From assembly GCF_003122485.1 (NCBI RefSeq), contig NZ_JRFU01000061.1, forward strand, positions 28,801 through 92,800: DNA of 64,000 nucleotides, read 5' to 3'. The notes beneath the pieces are model-generated. The model did no database searches. It saw only the letters and a list, made by a program, of their open reading frames with translations, and was not told where the DNA came from. The position numbers and the translations under genes were made by a program. Shown here piece by piece: positions 8,498-21,000 of this stretch; the first letter of the stretch is position 1; every line of letters begins with the position of its first letter. Origin of the DNA: Eubacterium ramulus. Lineage in GTDB: Bacteria > Bacillota > Clostridia > Lachnospirales > Lachnospiraceae.

Positions 8498-9595
8498 TTA
8501 CCCCTCCAAATTGCATGTGTATACAGCAACACTATCAACATCATCCGCCGAAATTGTCAGGGTTTTAGACGTTGCTGCTGCTGTGTTGCTTCCCGCTTTA
8601 TACCATTTGATGGATCCTAGAGAACCGCAAACGCCAGCATCGGTAATACTCTGTTCTACTCCGCCCTTAAATACATGCGCGGTCAGGACAGTTGAACCAT
8701 TATTGTTTTTGAACGTTGTTCCGTTACTTGCTGTGACTGTTACCACAATAGCGTCCTTTCCGGCGGCTCCTGGCGCTCCCGTTGCACCATGAGTACCAAT
8801 AATAGCAGGGGTTGTCTTTTCTGTTGTATTATCGGTATATGTGATCAACTGGTAGCACCAAATATATTTATTTGTCACTGTTGTTGCTGTCGGTGTTGTA
8901 GCCCAACCGGACGTATCTGTCTTGACTCCTGTTCCTGCCGAAGTTGTGAGATAATAATTCGTTACAGATTTAATGCCTTTGCCTGTTGCGCCGGTATTAC
9001 CTGTCGCACCGTGTGTTCCAATAATAACAGGGGTTGTTGCGGTAGGATTTCCGCTTGAGTATGTAATGGACTGATAGCACCAAAGATATTTCTTAGTGGT
9101 GTCTGTCGTTTGCATTGTAGTAGTCCAACCAGATGTCGCGGTTGTAACTCCTGTTGCTGCTGATGTTGCCAAATAGTAGTTTGTAACACCGGTAATGCTT
9201 CTACCAGCTTCTCCTTTTGCTCCCGTAGCGCCTGTCTTTGCTACTGCAAAAGAAAATTTCTTATTAATTGTGATACCGTCGACAGTCACTGGAATGGTTG
9301 CCTCACAGGACGAGGTGATAACTGCTGTTGTCGTAAATGTGATTGTCGGCGATGCTGTTCCACTATCGGTAACTGCCGCTGTGATGCCAGTAGGGCAAAT
9401 GATAGATTTCGCATCTACAACTACTACAGGACACTGATTCTGTCCGCAATATGCGACTGCCTGCGTTGCACATTTCTGACCGGCTGATGCACCAGATGTT
9501 GTGCCAGGAAATGTATAAGCCTCTGATGTTAATATAATACTATAAGCGTCAGTTACATCAATGATAGTTGCCTGACCGGTTGCTCTAATTGCCAT
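8498..9595 (-). CDS. tail-fibre-like protein with collagen-like and Ig-like parts
   Basis: 365 aa. Residues 1-130 are paralogous to the N-terminus of the 6759-8495 protein. Then come two copies of a roughly 70-aa unit (SxTNYYLxTS, then KYxWCYQ, then IIGTHGATG) linked by collagen-like GATG triplets. The C-terminal 85 residues are an Ig-like domain (FKNNNGSTVLTAHVF, then IKWYKAG). Overlap of its start with the upstream stop shows coupling. It is probably a baseplate- or fibre-associated adhesin. Confidence 0.75.
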   Translation of the reverse strand: MAIRATGQATIIDVTDAYSIILTSEAYTFPGTTSGASAGQKCATQAVAYCGQNQCPVVVVDAKSIICPTGITAAVTDSGTASPTITFTTTAVITSSCEATIPVTVDGITINKKFSFAVAKTGATGAKGEAGRSITGVTNYYLATSAATGVTTATSGWTTTMQTTDTTKKYLWCYQSITYSSGNPTATTPVIIGTHGATGNTGATGKGIKSVTNYYLTTSAGTGVKTDTSGWATTPTATTVTNKYIWCYQLITYTDNTTEKTTPAIIGTHGATGAPGAAGKDAIVVTVTASNGTTFKNNNGSTVLTAHVFKGGVEQSITDAGVCGSLGSIKWYKAGSNTAAATSKTLTISADDVDSVAVYTCNLEG

Positions 9596-11393
9596 TTTGA
9601 TTTTTCTCCTTTTCTTCTACGATCAAGTCACAAGCGTATACACCTTTTGTGTCTATATCGTTTGGACTGATTTTAAATTTGAAACCGCCTTCCGCGATCC
9701 GTTGATCTTCTGGAGCAAGCGTTAAATAATCATCAGAATCATTTAACTGATATCTCCATTGTAAAAAAGCACCCTCGCCAAATACTAATGCTAATGTTTC
9801 GCTATCAGTAATTCGCTGTGTGCCGCGTATAATTGTTACAGATAATATTGTTGATACATTCGTATTCTTGAAAACGTTTCCTTTTGACGATGTAACATAC
9901 AATGAAGTGGTAACCTCGTCTGCTATTTCATCCATACGATCTTGCATGCTGCTAATCACATCTTCGATGTTTCTTCCAGAGCTAAATGTTATGCTATTTG
10001 CAGATATTGCAAGTTTCCAAGAACCATCAGTGTCTTTGAAATACATAATGTAATTCTGGCCATCGCCGAATGACACTTGTCCGTCTTTTCCAAGATAGAT
10101 ACCACGTGTCCCATTTGTCGCCGATGCCTTTGCTCCGGAATACAATGCTGAATCAGTTATACTAAATCCAGCAATAGTCGCATCAAATGCCACCAAATCA
10201 TTCACAGAAATCTTTTCGGCAGTAACGGACTTTGCTTGGATGACTTGACCATTTAAGCTGTTATAGTCTGTCTGTTCTTTTTCAACGGTTGCCCCATCCG
10301 TATTCAGTTTATAATACAGACCATCGTCGCCTTTGATTACCAATTTGTCCGCCACAATTGTGTTTCCCTCAATGAGGTCTCCCTTAATTGTAACGCCAAC
10401 CAGTTCACCAGTAATTGTCTGATCGCCAACCGTTACGTCCTTAATCAATCCAGATTGTGCATAGAAATATTCCATTGCGGCTTTGCCAATGTTAGTGAAA
10501 TCAATGTTAGCATATTTAATGTTTGCTGCATCAACACTCAATTTTTCAGTATCAAGTTTCTTAATACTTGCGTCTTGAGCGGTGAATTTGCCAGCGGTTG
10601 CCTCTTTGAAATCGGCATGATCAGACATAAGATTTTTCAAATCGGCGTCAGTGGCTTCTAAATTTTTGATTGTTGCATACTTGATGTCTGCATCCGTGAC
10701 GTTAAGCTTGTCAACATCCAATTTATTAATTGTCGCATCGTGAGCGGTCAATTTTTCGGTTGTGGTATCTTTGAAATCGGCATAATCGCTCTTAAGATTC
10801 CGAATTGTTGCGTCTGTCGCCTCAAGATTTTCAATCGCAGCGTATTTAATATCGGCTACTTCAACATCTAATTTTTTCGCGTTAAGATCGTCGATGCATG
10901 CTTCATTTACAGTAAGTCGCCCAGTTATCTCTGCATCCTTTGTTTTCAGGTTTGAAATGTCCGCTTCGTTTGCTGTGAGTTTTTCATTAACTGTAACATT
11001 ATCAGTTTCAAGTTTTGTAATCCTGCCAATTGCAGCTTCCAATTGATCGGTGCTTACTTTGTCAGCAATTATTATTTCAAATTCTGAAATTTGATCACTT
11101 ACATTTTGAACTTTTTTATCAACTTCTTTTACATCACTATCGCTGGCAGATGGTGATGAAATATTTCCAGTCACTGTAGCGGTATGCTTCTTCATAAGCA
11201 CCATTACTCGTTCACCGGGTTTTATACTAACAGTTGAAGTTACAGGGGTCATTCTATCCGACCCATCTAAACGAACATATATCTGACCGTTGTATTCCAC
11301 AGCTGTACCATACATGGTGGTTTCACTTGGAGGCTGTTTTTCGCCATTTGTAAGTTTGACAAATTCAGCGATCAAATCGTTTGATAGCGCCAT
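9585..11393 (-). CDS. baseplate/tail fibre protein with long coiled-coil repeats
   Basis: 602 aa. Residues 1-90 form a small beta domain (a plug or OB-like tail attachment domain). Residues 95-300 hold three degenerate repeats of about 54 aa (KLxANEADIxNLK and DIKYAxIxNLEATDA) predicted as a trimeric coiled coil. Beta-rich registration segments follow, and the C-terminal 100 residues are an Ig-like domain matching the one in the 8498-9595 protein. Placed after the hub, it probably builds the tail tip. Confidence 0.75.
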   Translation of the reverse strand: MALSNDLIAEFVKLTNGEKQPPSETTMYGTAVEYNGQIYVRLDGSDRMTPVTSTVSIKPGERVMVLMKKHTATVTGNISSPSASDSDVKEVDKKVQNVSDQISEFEIIIADKVSTDQLEAAIGRITKLETDNVTVNEKLTANEADISNLKTKDAEITGRLTVNEACIDDLNAKKLDVEVADIKYAAIENLEATDATIRNLKSDYADFKDTTTEKLTAHDATINKLDVDKLNVTDADIKYATIKNLEATDADLKNLMSDHADFKEATAGKFTAQDASIKKLDTEKLSVDAANIKYANIDFTNIGKAAMEYFYAQSGLIKDVTVGDQTITGELVGVTIKGDLIEGNTIVADKLVIKGDDGLYYKLNTDGATVEKEQTDYNSLNGQVIQAKSVTAEKISVNDLVAFDATIAGFSITDSALYSGAKASATNGTRGIYLGKDGQVSFGDGQNYIMYFKDTDGSWKLAISANSITFSSGRNIEDVISSMQDRMDEIADEVTTSLYVTSSKGNVFKNTNVSTILSVTIIRGTQRITDSETLALVFGEGAFLQWRYQLNDSDDYLTLAPEDQRIAEGGFKFKISPNDIDTKGVYACDLIVEEKEKNQNGN

Positions 11394-11399
11394 ATATAA

Positions 11400-12458
11400 T
11401 CACCCCCATAATTTAACTGTATAGATTGCTTTTTCACTAACTGGGCAACCAGGTTCGCATTTGATCGATTGACTAACGATTTTTGCTTTCACATCCTGTA
11501 AGCCTGCTCTTCTATAATTCAGTCTCACACAATCGCCAATTCTGGTTCCACAATAAGCATGTGTATATGAAACTGAATATTCGATTGTAGATGAGTTTTT
11601 GAGTAATCGATCAGCATATTCTTGAATCATGGCTTGAGACGGAATCCCGCTTATATCAGGATCTGTAACCCTAGATATTATTTCACGACCACGATTCACA
11701 GTTGAAAGAGGGCTATTTGTGTCGTCATTTACTGATCTGGCATAGAAATATTTATTGTTCTGTGAATACACAACCTCGATTACATTCGGTATGCCATAAA
11801 TGTCATGTTCCATAGTAACTTCCGGGTACAATATCGAACTGTTATCGTCGTTATATGTGTATACTGGTTGCAACGCGAACATGTTTTGCTCAGGGGCGAA
11901 TAAGACTCGACCCATTTCGTCAAGATCAAATTTATACCTGGCATTTGCTATTAAATCAGAACCAAAAGAGAGCCACGTATCATTGGAATTGGCAACAAAA
12001 TCATTGTAAAGTGTTTCGCTACTATCTGTCCCAATGAGCGGGGCCCTCAAATGTTCTCTCAATATCATTTTCGCATTTTGCATAATGTTCGCACCTTTCA
12101 AGATTGAATAACCCAAAGGTGGCGGAGACTCTTTCAACTCTAGCAAAGGAGTATAAGCGTCGACTGACACTGTCTTGTTTTTGCCGTCAAATGTTGACGA
12201 CGGTGTTTGAATCAAGAATGTGCCTAATGGAAACCTCTCACGAATTCCATTTTGAATTGTTATGAGATAAATCCTGATATAGCATTCACCAACCATATCA
12301 TTGAAATCTATTGTTGCTGAACCAAGTGTTTCTGCATCTGAATCTCTTTTGATCGTACTGGTTTTTACATTGTCGAATGGTTTTTTATCATACCAAGTTG
12401 CTGGATCAACCTCATAATATTCAAAAGTTTGCTGCATCGGTTTTGTCCAATCGGGCAT
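11400..12458 (-). CDS. tail hub protein (Gp37-like / prophage tail endopeptidase family)
   Basis: 352 aa, beginning MPDWTKPMQQTFEYYEVDP. The fold resembles siphovirus hub proteins of the ReqiPepy6 Gp37/Tal type: N-terminal beta domains, a central domain (YNDDNSSILYPEVTMEHD) and a C-terminal domain (GTRIGDCVRLNY). It would cap the tail tube and anchor the fibres. No peptidase motif is obvious. GGAGGTG precedes ATG 12458. Confidence 0.75.
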   Translation of the reverse strand: MPDWTKPMQQTFEYYEVDPATWYDKKPFDNVKTSTIKRDSDAETLGSATIDFNDMVGECYIRIYLITIQNGIRERFPLGTFLIQTPSSTFDGKNKTVSVDAYTPLLELKESPPPLGYSILKGANIMQNAKMILREHLRAPLIGTDSSETLYNDFVANSNDTWLSFGSDLIANARYKFDLDEMGRVLFAPEQNMFALQPVYTYNDDNSSILYPEVTMEHDIYGIPNVIEVVYSQNNKYFYARSVNDDTNSPLSTVNRGREIISRVTDPDISGIPSQAMIQEYADRLLKNSSTIEYSVSYTHAYCGTRIGDCVRLNYRRAGLQDVKAKIVSQSIKCEPGCPVSEKAIYTVKLWG

Positions 12459-12460
12459 TG

Positions 12461-15004
12461 TTAAACACCTCCTTCGACACGGGTTATATCTAGCGTCACT
12501 GGTATCTTCCCTTCGCAGTGAGTCCTACTGAAAGACACTTTGACACTGGCCCAATAACCGCTGCCAGATGGTTCACGAACATATACATCTCCAAGCCATG
12601 ATTTTAATCTACGTAATTGGTATATTGTTTCTTCATCGTCTTTTGGCACATCGGTATTCCATGTTGCTGTTTCGCCCAATTGTGTTCCATAATACGCAGT
12701 AGGGTGAGCTCGCCCAATGTATTCGACTAAAGAAACATCAGCATTCCCATTATCAGACGTATCGATATTATATGGAAGATTTAATAACGATCCAGTCCAA
12801 GCAGGATTAACCATTTCATCACTATTTGAAGTATTGAAACTACTCCAAGCCTCATCCCATTGAAGAATGATTGATTTGCATTGAATCGGATAACCTGGCG
12901 GATCATAGTAGCTAATACTTCCGGTAGATTTCGAAGTCGCAATGATTCTATATCGTGCATAGTCAAGAGACGGATGAGGGTCTGTAAGGTATACGTTTGC
13001 TCCGTTCGTGAGTTCGCTACCTATCTCAACAAATTCGCCGTCATAGTCTCTGCGATATACAGATAAAATTGCATCTTCAATTACGATACCCTTTTCGTCA
13101 ACACAGTATGGTCGTATATAAGCAGAATAAGAATCCTCATCAATTCCGATTTCGGCATCTGGCGCATAAGTTTGATCTAACCATTGAACTGTAAAATCTA
13201 CAGATTCCTGAGCTGTCAATCCAGAATTCATAGCAACAACACAAGTTAACGTGTAATTAATCTCATTTTCCAAATCTATGTTGTGGGCAGACAATTCAAC
13301 CAGTAATGCTTCAGACGTATCGAAATATTGAGAATATACTTCTTCTCCACTTTTAACTATTTTGACGTTTCCAACCTGATCTAATGTTTCATACATTTCA
13401 TTCGATCTCACACTGACATGATAACTTATCGGTGATTGTGTTTTAGGACCAGCCAAAGCTGATACATAAAATGGAAAGCTTGTAAGGATGTTGATGTCAA
13501 CGGCATCTTTATCTTTAACTGTTAAAGCTAAAGTGGCCGGTGCATAAATATCGACAGTTCTTTGAATCGACCAGTCGCCATACTTTTTGGTGACACCAGC
13601 GGTTCGAACTCTCCAAAGAATTGTTGTACCTTCCGTATACTTAGAAGTATCGATTGGGTACACAGACGTATTATCTTTTTCATCTTCATCTTTGGTGTTT
13701 TTGATGGTGTATGTTTTTGTTTCTCCATCTATGGTAAGTTCCAATTCAGCATATGTCTGACTTGATCCATCTTCTGAATTATGAACCCAGTAAAGATTTA
13801 AAGGCTCGCCCGTCACCGCAGTTGTTGTCGATGACCATGTTGTTGGCGCTGCTGGATCTGTACCAAGTACAAGAGATTTTATTTCGGACCATGCAGATTC
13901 ACCTTGATTGTTAACCGCTCTTACTCTGAAAAAATAATCGCTTCCAGATTCCAAACCAGTTTTTTCGTACCGTGTTGTAGTTATGCCAGTTGTTGTGGAT
14001 GTTCCATCGGAACCATCAAAATATTCTTTCTTTGTTGAATATTCAATATCGTAGGTTTTTGCCCCGGTTGATGCATTCCATTCCAAACGAACAGACGTTT
14101 TTGAAGTGGCTTCGCATTTTGTAAACCCAGACGGTGGTAACGGTATTGTTGTAACCGCAGATGAAAAATCTGAATACTTTCCATATATCTTCGAATTGTT
14201 ATCGATGTTTATAGCGACACAACGAACACGGTATGAACCTCCAGCTGAAACGCTAAATTGGTAAGAGGCCTTACAAGCTCTTACTGTTGCTATTCCAGAA
14301 CTTACATAAGTTGTATCATTGTATACTTCAAACTTAATCTGATCAGTTCTGGCGTCCGAAACATTATCGATGCTGGCAGTCAAAGTGTATTTTTCTACGT
14401 TGACACTTGGAGTGGACGGTTGAGCTGGCGGAGCCCCAGCTAAAGAATAAACTTTTGAATTTGCAGAACCGTTCCAGTATGCAACTTCTGTGTTGTTGAC
14501 AGTATGAGTGGTTGATACTGGAGTAATTGTAACTCTGATTCTATTGGCGTTCGACGGAGCACTATAGCTTGCATATTTTTCGGTAGTATCAGAAGAACCG
14601 CCGCTAAACCATATGCCATCACCAGAATCGTAATGCCACGTTACAGTGTAATGATCCAAAGTTTTGTTATATGATGTAGTTGTAGTGGATGATGTATTAC
14701 CACCGCCGATTAAATTTTTTACATTGATTGGGCTACAAATATTGTGATTACCAGATTGGTTTTTACCTAATACCGCACGGTCACCTTTAACTTGCGTAAG
14801 ATACCATTTCTGGTTTTTAACCCAATCTGGAATATGGGAGCCATTATAGTAAGTGGCCCCCGATTTAATGGATACAAGGCTTCCAGCTTTTATTCCGCTA
14901 GTCGTCACGGTCGTCGTGGTTGTTTCATTGAAACTCCAAGTGGCGATATAAGTATTATCTGTTCCAGATTGAAGCTTTATGCCAATATTTGATACTCTAG
15001 GCAT
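12461..15004 (-). CDS. distal tail protein with fibronectin type III domains
   Basis: 847 aa. Several fibronectin type III-like units are visible, each with a WNASTGAKTYDIEYS-type core and ESGSDYFFRVRAVNNQG-type ending, flanked by beta-rich N- and C-terminal domains. The C-terminus (YWASVKVSFSRTHCEGKIPVTLDI) resembles tail proteins that contact the hub. It lies between tape measure and hub, where Dit/Tal-like proteins sit. Its role is tail-tip structure and sugar contact. Confidence 0.78.
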   Translation of the reverse strand: MPRVSNIGIKLQSGTDNTYIATWSFNETTTTTVTTSGIKAGSLVSIKSGATYYNGSHIPDWVKNQKWYLTQVKGDRAVLGKNQSGNHNICSPINVKNLIGGGNTSSTTTTSYNKTLDHYTVTWHYDSGDGIWFSGGSSDTTEKYASYSAPSNANRIRVTITPVSTTHTVNNTEVAYWNGSANSKVYSLAGAPPAQPSTPSVNVEKYTLTASIDNVSDARTDQIKFEVYNDTTYVSSGIATVRACKASYQFSVSAGGSYRVRCVAINIDNNSKIYGKYSDFSSAVTTIPLPPSGFTKCEATSKTSVRLEWNASTGAKTYDIEYSTKKEYFDGSDGTSTTTGITTTRYEKTGLESGSDYFFRVRAVNNQGESAWSEIKSLVLGTDPAAPTTWSSTTTAVTGEPLNLYWVHNSEDGSSQTYAELELTIDGETKTYTIKNTKDEDEKDNTSVYPIDTSKYTEGTTILWRVRTAGVTKKYGDWSIQRTVDIYAPATLALTVKDKDAVDINILTSFPFYVSALAGPKTQSPISYHVSVRSNEMYETLDQVGNVKIVKSGEEVYSQYFDTSEALLVELSAHNIDLENEINYTLTCVVAMNSGLTAQESVDFTVQWLDQTYAPDAEIGIDEDSYSAYIRPYCVDEKGIVIEDAILSVYRRDYDGEFVEIGSELTNGANVYLTDPHPSLDYARYRIIATSKSTGSISYYDPPGYPIQCKSIILQWDEAWSSFNTSNSDEMVNPAWTGSLLNLPYNIDTSDNGNADVSLVEYIGRAHPTAYYGTQLGETATWNTDVPKDDEETIYQLRRLKSWLGDVYVREPSGSGYWASVKVSFSRTHCEGKIPVTLDITRVEGGV

Positions 15005-15006
15005 TG

Positions 15007-18000
15007 TTAAGATCTCCCTCCTATTATCGATGCTCTCACAAGAGTTTCAATTGCTTCGGCGACGTCAGAACCCTGTTCATAAGTGATTCCTCCAATGTTG
15101 TATGAGTTCCTATCCATGTTATTAATATCTTTACCAAGGCTTTTGATAGCAGATACAACGTCGCCGTTATTTCCATTTTGACGACGGGCAGCTCTCATTG
15201 AACTGATAGCATTAAGATTTGCTGTAAGTCCAATTGAGTTAGCGGAATTGAGCATTGTTCCAAGTGTTCCCATTCCAGATTGAACATTTGACAGATCCAG
15301 AACTGGTGTGATTGTTGGGACATTACTCATATCACTAGATAGAACATCAGTCATTCTCGACAAGGCAGTTCGTGCTGTTTCTACTGCTGATTGAGCCATG
15401 TTTTTGGCAGAGCCGGAAGAAACATGAGACATCTTTTCTATGCCGACGGCTAATCCAGCCGGGACGAATTTTCCAAGTCTCTCAAACACTTTTGATGGGG
15501 AATTGATATCTAATTGTTCTTTAGCCGCTTTGGTCGCTGCTTTCGCCATTGCTCGAGCTTTTGCTGTGGCCTTATAGGTGTTGGCAGATATGCCCTTAGC
15601 GAATCCAGATACAAGGTAAGAGCCTGCCGAATAAAACTCAGAATATTTACCACGGATTTCGTTTTTAGCTTTGTTTGCGACACCAACAGCAATCGCAGCT
15701 ACAAAAGCTTTCTGCCCCTTCATGCCATTACCAAATTTGGTCATAAGGGCTTTACCGGTTGACGTGAAAGTCGAGTAATTCTGGCGAATTGCTTTGGTCA
15801 TAGCAGAAATTGTTGAAATAGCCGTCGAAGTAAGTGTGCTCTTCTTTCCGCTAAAGCCTTTTGCAAGGGCATCCGCCAATTTTCCGCCAACTGAACTAAA
15901 CGTGGACGACTGTTTTCCAAATGCTGAAGCAAATCCGCTGAAATCAGTTTTAGACAATGTATTAACTGCGCTCGCAAATGATGAAACACCGCTCGTATCT
16001 ATTCCAGATGTACTTTTAATGAAGTTTAGCAACTGTTTTGCGGCTGATACGGAACCGCTAACAAGATCTGGGGTGACGCCCGATACAGAACTTGAGTAAT
16101 CGGACATAATGCCGCCGATATCCGACACCTTGTTAAAGCCATCAATTCCAGAATAATCAACACCTACAAGGCTTGTAATGATATTCAATAGGGTCTTGGC
16201 TGCAGAAACCGATGTCTGAACTTTTTCAACTTTTATACCTTTTACTTCATGCGAATACTGAGACATTGCTGTTCCAATATGTTTTACGTTGTTGATTTTG
16301 GTAATTCCGTCATCATTAACATTTGCGGCGCTTTGACTAAGCTCTATAAGACTGTTAGCAGCTGACACTATTGTGCTTACTCCACTTGTGTCTATTCCGG
16401 AAACTGTTCCGCAGAAACTAAACATTGCCGTTCCAAACGAGGTCAGATTTGTTCCGAATGCACTAAGCGACATCTGGTCGTCGAATAAACCAGTTTCTGG
16501 AAGAGCGTTGCTGAGCTCAACCAGAAGATCTCCCGCATTCTTAACCGCTTCTACTGCCTGAGTGTCAATTTTGTTGTCGCCAGATACAGATTGTGAAAAT
16601 GCAACAATAGAACTTCCAAACGATTTAAGCTTTTCACCCCATTCGGATAAATCTTTTTGACCGAGAAGCCACTGTAAAGCTCCATCAGATGTCGGCAGGT
16701 TGTTGTTCAACTCAGCCATGATCTGTCCGGCATTTTTAGCAGCTTCGATTGCTGTTGGATCAATTTTTCCATCACCGGATACTGTACTAGAGAAATCAAC
16801 GATAGCTGATCCGAAAGCTTTGATTCTATTTCCAAACGTTTCAAGGTCTTTTTCGCCAGTGAGCTTCTGAAGAATTCCGCCTGTGTTTGGAAGTGCGTCG
16901 TTTAACTTAGCTAAAACCTTTCCACAGTTTGCTGCGGCTGTTACTGCAGATTCGTCCACGCAACCTTTTACGATATTAGAAAAGGCTACTATATTGTAAG
17001 CAAATCCTCTGATATTCCCACCAAAAGTGCCGAGATCAAGCTTCTCTCCTATGAGTTTCTGTAATACACCGCCGGTTCTAGGCAATGCGTTTTCCAGCTC
17101 AACGAGAACCTTTCCACAATTAGCTGCTGCTGTTACTGCTCCTTCGTCTATACCAGATACTGAATCAGAAAAGCCTTTTACTGCTTTGCCAAATGTTGAC
17201 AGTTTGCTTCCCCAATCAGTAGGATCTTGTTTACCAAATAATCCATTGCTCAAGAACTTAGAAAATCCGTCCAAGAACTCCGCGCCGGTTATAAGCAGCA
17301 TAATTTGAGCAACATTTTTCGCGCCTTGTAATGCACCATTATTAATGTCGGATAAACTATTTGCAAAGTCCGCAAGATTTTGTCCGATCTGCGGCAATCC
17401 AGATGTAGCTTCAACCGAAAATCCTTTAACGATACCGCCAAAGAATGAACCAAGTGCTTCGCCAATTGTCGTAAGAATCGGAATGCCATTCTCAAGAAAT
17501 TGCTGAGCGCCCGGTATCAATGCTACAAGTCCGCCAACTACTGCAAATATACCCGCTACTGCACCCAATATAAGTACAAACTCACCAACTGCCAATACTG
17601 CATTCGGGCTGATACCTTTTGCTTTGCTCAGTATTAATATCGATGCAGAAATTGCAAGTAACACTGTAGACAGCGCAGTTGCGTTTCCAATAGCAGACTG
17701 AACATCCATATCTCTAAGCAAATACAGGATTCCAGCCACAGCTGCCATTACACCGGCCATAAGCACAATACTAGCCAACGCTGATGCGCCTACTTTTCCA
17801 CCCATTTTGAGGAGATTCATAGAAGCCACAAGAGACAGCATTACAACCGAGATTCCAGCCGCCGCTCCTACTGATTGCTGCCATGGTAATTGAGCCAAAG
17901 TATATATTACAGTACCGACCAACCCAAGCATTACCGTCATGGTAACTAAACCAGACATATTGCCTTTCTGAGCTCCAACTTTTTGAGACGCCAGTATCAT

Positions 18001-21000
18001 TAACGACATCATTCCTATGATACTACCCAACGCCACAGTCGCCGCTGCGAGTTTGTCAGTCGGTAGCAATGATAAAGCAACAACCGCAGCCGCCATTAAT
18101 CCAATAGCAACTGTCATAGCAATTAACGACCGAGTTATCTGTTTGCTCTCGCCTACCTTACCAACTCCTCTAGTCATCATCGTCATAAACAGCGACAAGA
18201 ACCCTACAGCCGCTATGCCTTTTGCCAAGGCGCCAGTATCTATATAACCCAAAAGAACGCAAATACCCGCAAGAATTCCAAGAGCAACAGACATGCCGAT
18301 TAAGTTTCGTGACATATTTGCTATTTGCTTATCTTTTCCTATCGTAGAAGCCACTTTAAGTAATCCAACAAATACGACGAACATGAGCATGAATGATATA
18401 CCCTTAGCGACATCCGCTGGGTCTAATTTTGCGACCAGTTTGATAATGCCTATCATAAGCAACATCGACACTGATACGGACAGCAATATACCGCCAAGTT
18501 TAGCTGTTCCGTTTTTACCAGATCTGGTAACTAATGCCAACACCGCCACAAATCCAGCGAATCCAATCATAAAGGTTATACCCTTACCGATTTGATCTGG
18601 CTCCAATCGTGATACCGCTTTCATCACAGCGACCATCAACAACATGGATACAGATATAGCAATCAAAGTTCGTCCTAGCTGCGCAATATGACGTTCATCC
18701 TTACTGGTTCCAAGTTTTGCAATCGCTATAACAAATGCAGTAAATAGTCCAACAAACGAAATGGCTTTCTTGACTGCTCCCGGATCATCAATCGTGCTGA
18801 TCAATTTCAAAGATACTGCCATGAGCAATAACGACACAGAAAGCTGTTTCATTAAAGTTCCGATAACAGCAATATCCTTCAATGATGTGTTATGGGACAC
18901 TTGACTCGCCGCATATGTAACCGCCAGTATAGAACCTAGGATTAAAACTAAGCCTGTAAACCCACGTTCTGCTTGATCCTGATCTAGCTTTCCCACCATT
19001 TTGATTGCTGAAGCAATAAGCAGCGCTGTAACGCCAATAGCAATCAAACCGGACTTCATTCCCTTGATGTTAAAGCCTTTGCCTTTTTCAAATTTTGCAG
19101 ATGCGGACGTAAATTTATCCATCAAGATAGCCGCCCCGACAACCAATCCGACTACAGCCGCTATAACGCCAAATCCAGCCCAGATCTTTTTCTGATCAAA
19201 CTGAGCAATCGCAATGACCAAACCAGCAACGATTGCAATCGACTTAATGAATTTAAGAATGCCATCCATCCTCAAATTAAAAGCTTTTGCTTTCGCCAAT
19301 TTCTTTGCCGATTCTGTGAATTCCGTGATAAATGTCTTAACTGCTCCGAGAATGCCGCCAGCATTTTTCAAGATGGCTCCAACGCCTTCAAACGGCGCCG
19401 CAAATTTATCAAGAACGTCCAGTATTCTCTTACCGGTATACGTAAGCCCTGCGATAATACTTAAAGAAAGTATTTGCTTCCATGGCAACTGCTGTAAGAA
19501 ATTCTTAACATGCTGAGCAAGTTCGATCAGCGCGTCCGTAACTTTATACTTGCCGTCTCTGATGCCATTTACCAAACCCGCAATAGTATTCTGTCCTACC
19601 TCATATGTTTCAGTTGATGGAGAATGAATACCTAAAACGCCTTTGATTGCGCTAAGGATGGACTCACCAATTTTAATGAATAATTCTGGAACAACATGAG
19701 CATTTTCTTCTATTGCGTTCTTGAACCCTTCTATAAGGTTCTTCCCGATTTCACCAAATTTGAGGTTTTTCAGTTTATCAGCGACTTTATCAAGTTTTGT
19801 AAACTCGGCAAATTTTTCAAGCAAATCTTTGATATTCTTACCGATGTTTTTAATGTCGATATTCTTGAGTGCATTGCCAAACTTCTTGATCGGGCTCGTA
19901 TCTTTGATGTATGATACAAATTTCTTAAGCGCATCAGCTGCAGTTTTTACGGCGTCCCCAACCTTATCAAATGCCTTATCAATTCCGCCATCGTCAACAA
20001 GTTTCTCTTTGAGTTCTGAAAGTTTATCGCCAAGACTTGCTGTAAGATCGAGAATGGATTTGTTTGATCCAGATGGATTAAATGCCTTAAACAAAGAAGA
20101 AACGCCGTTAGCAATATGCTTAACTGCGCTTCCGATCACATTACCAATGATACTGATCACTGAAAATACACCTTTAAAGCTTCGTTTCAGTTTATCAGCT
20201 GTCTCATCACTCATTTTCAGTTTTTCAGTGAGTTTGTGGAATCCAGCAATAATATTGTAGAGCACGCCATCGCTGTCTTTTGGTTTGAATGTCTCCTTAA
20301 ACGCCTGACCTAAAGATTTGAAAAATTTTACAATGTTACTTCCGATATTTTTGAATGAATCAAGAATGAGGAATTTTGCACTTAGTTGATCCACGTTCTC
20401 CATGAGGTCTTTTATCGGAATACCTGTTTTCTCAGACTGTTTTTGCAATTCTTTAAAAGCGTCAATTTCATCCTGAGTGAAGCCAATATTCTCCAGCTGT
20501 GCATCTGACATTTTCAAAAGCTGATCAATTGTCACTGCCTGAGCATCATTCACTCCATTTTGAGCTTCCTCAAAGTCTGTCGCATGTCGTACGCTGCTTC
20601 CAAGCTTTTCGTTGACCAGATTCTGAACATACGCCCAGTCATAACCTGCATCGGTGAGTTTCTGCCAGCGTTCAGGAGCATTGCCGAAATCTCCGTTGAT
20701 TACTTTATCAACTACAGCTCCAAAATCCTCTGTAGCTTTTTTAGCAGCTTCAGTCGCAGTGGTAACACGCTCAATGGCATCTTTAGCAACCTTGAATTTG
20801 TCATTGTCAAACAGTTTTTTGAACTTGTCAGCTATTCCAGAAATGTTAATTTTCGATATCAGATCTGCGAATTTCTCAATGACTGTTCCGATTTTACCGC
20901 TTAATGCCTCAGCCAATGGCGTAGTCATTTTTCGTACATCATTAATCTTCTCTCGAACTGTGTTCAAGAATTTTACGATCGGTCCATTCTGTTTAACCAG

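Noticed and set aside
6759..9595. Diversity-generating retroelement acting on the fibre genes
   Set aside because: No reverse transcriptase gene or template/variable repeat pair was seen in the window.
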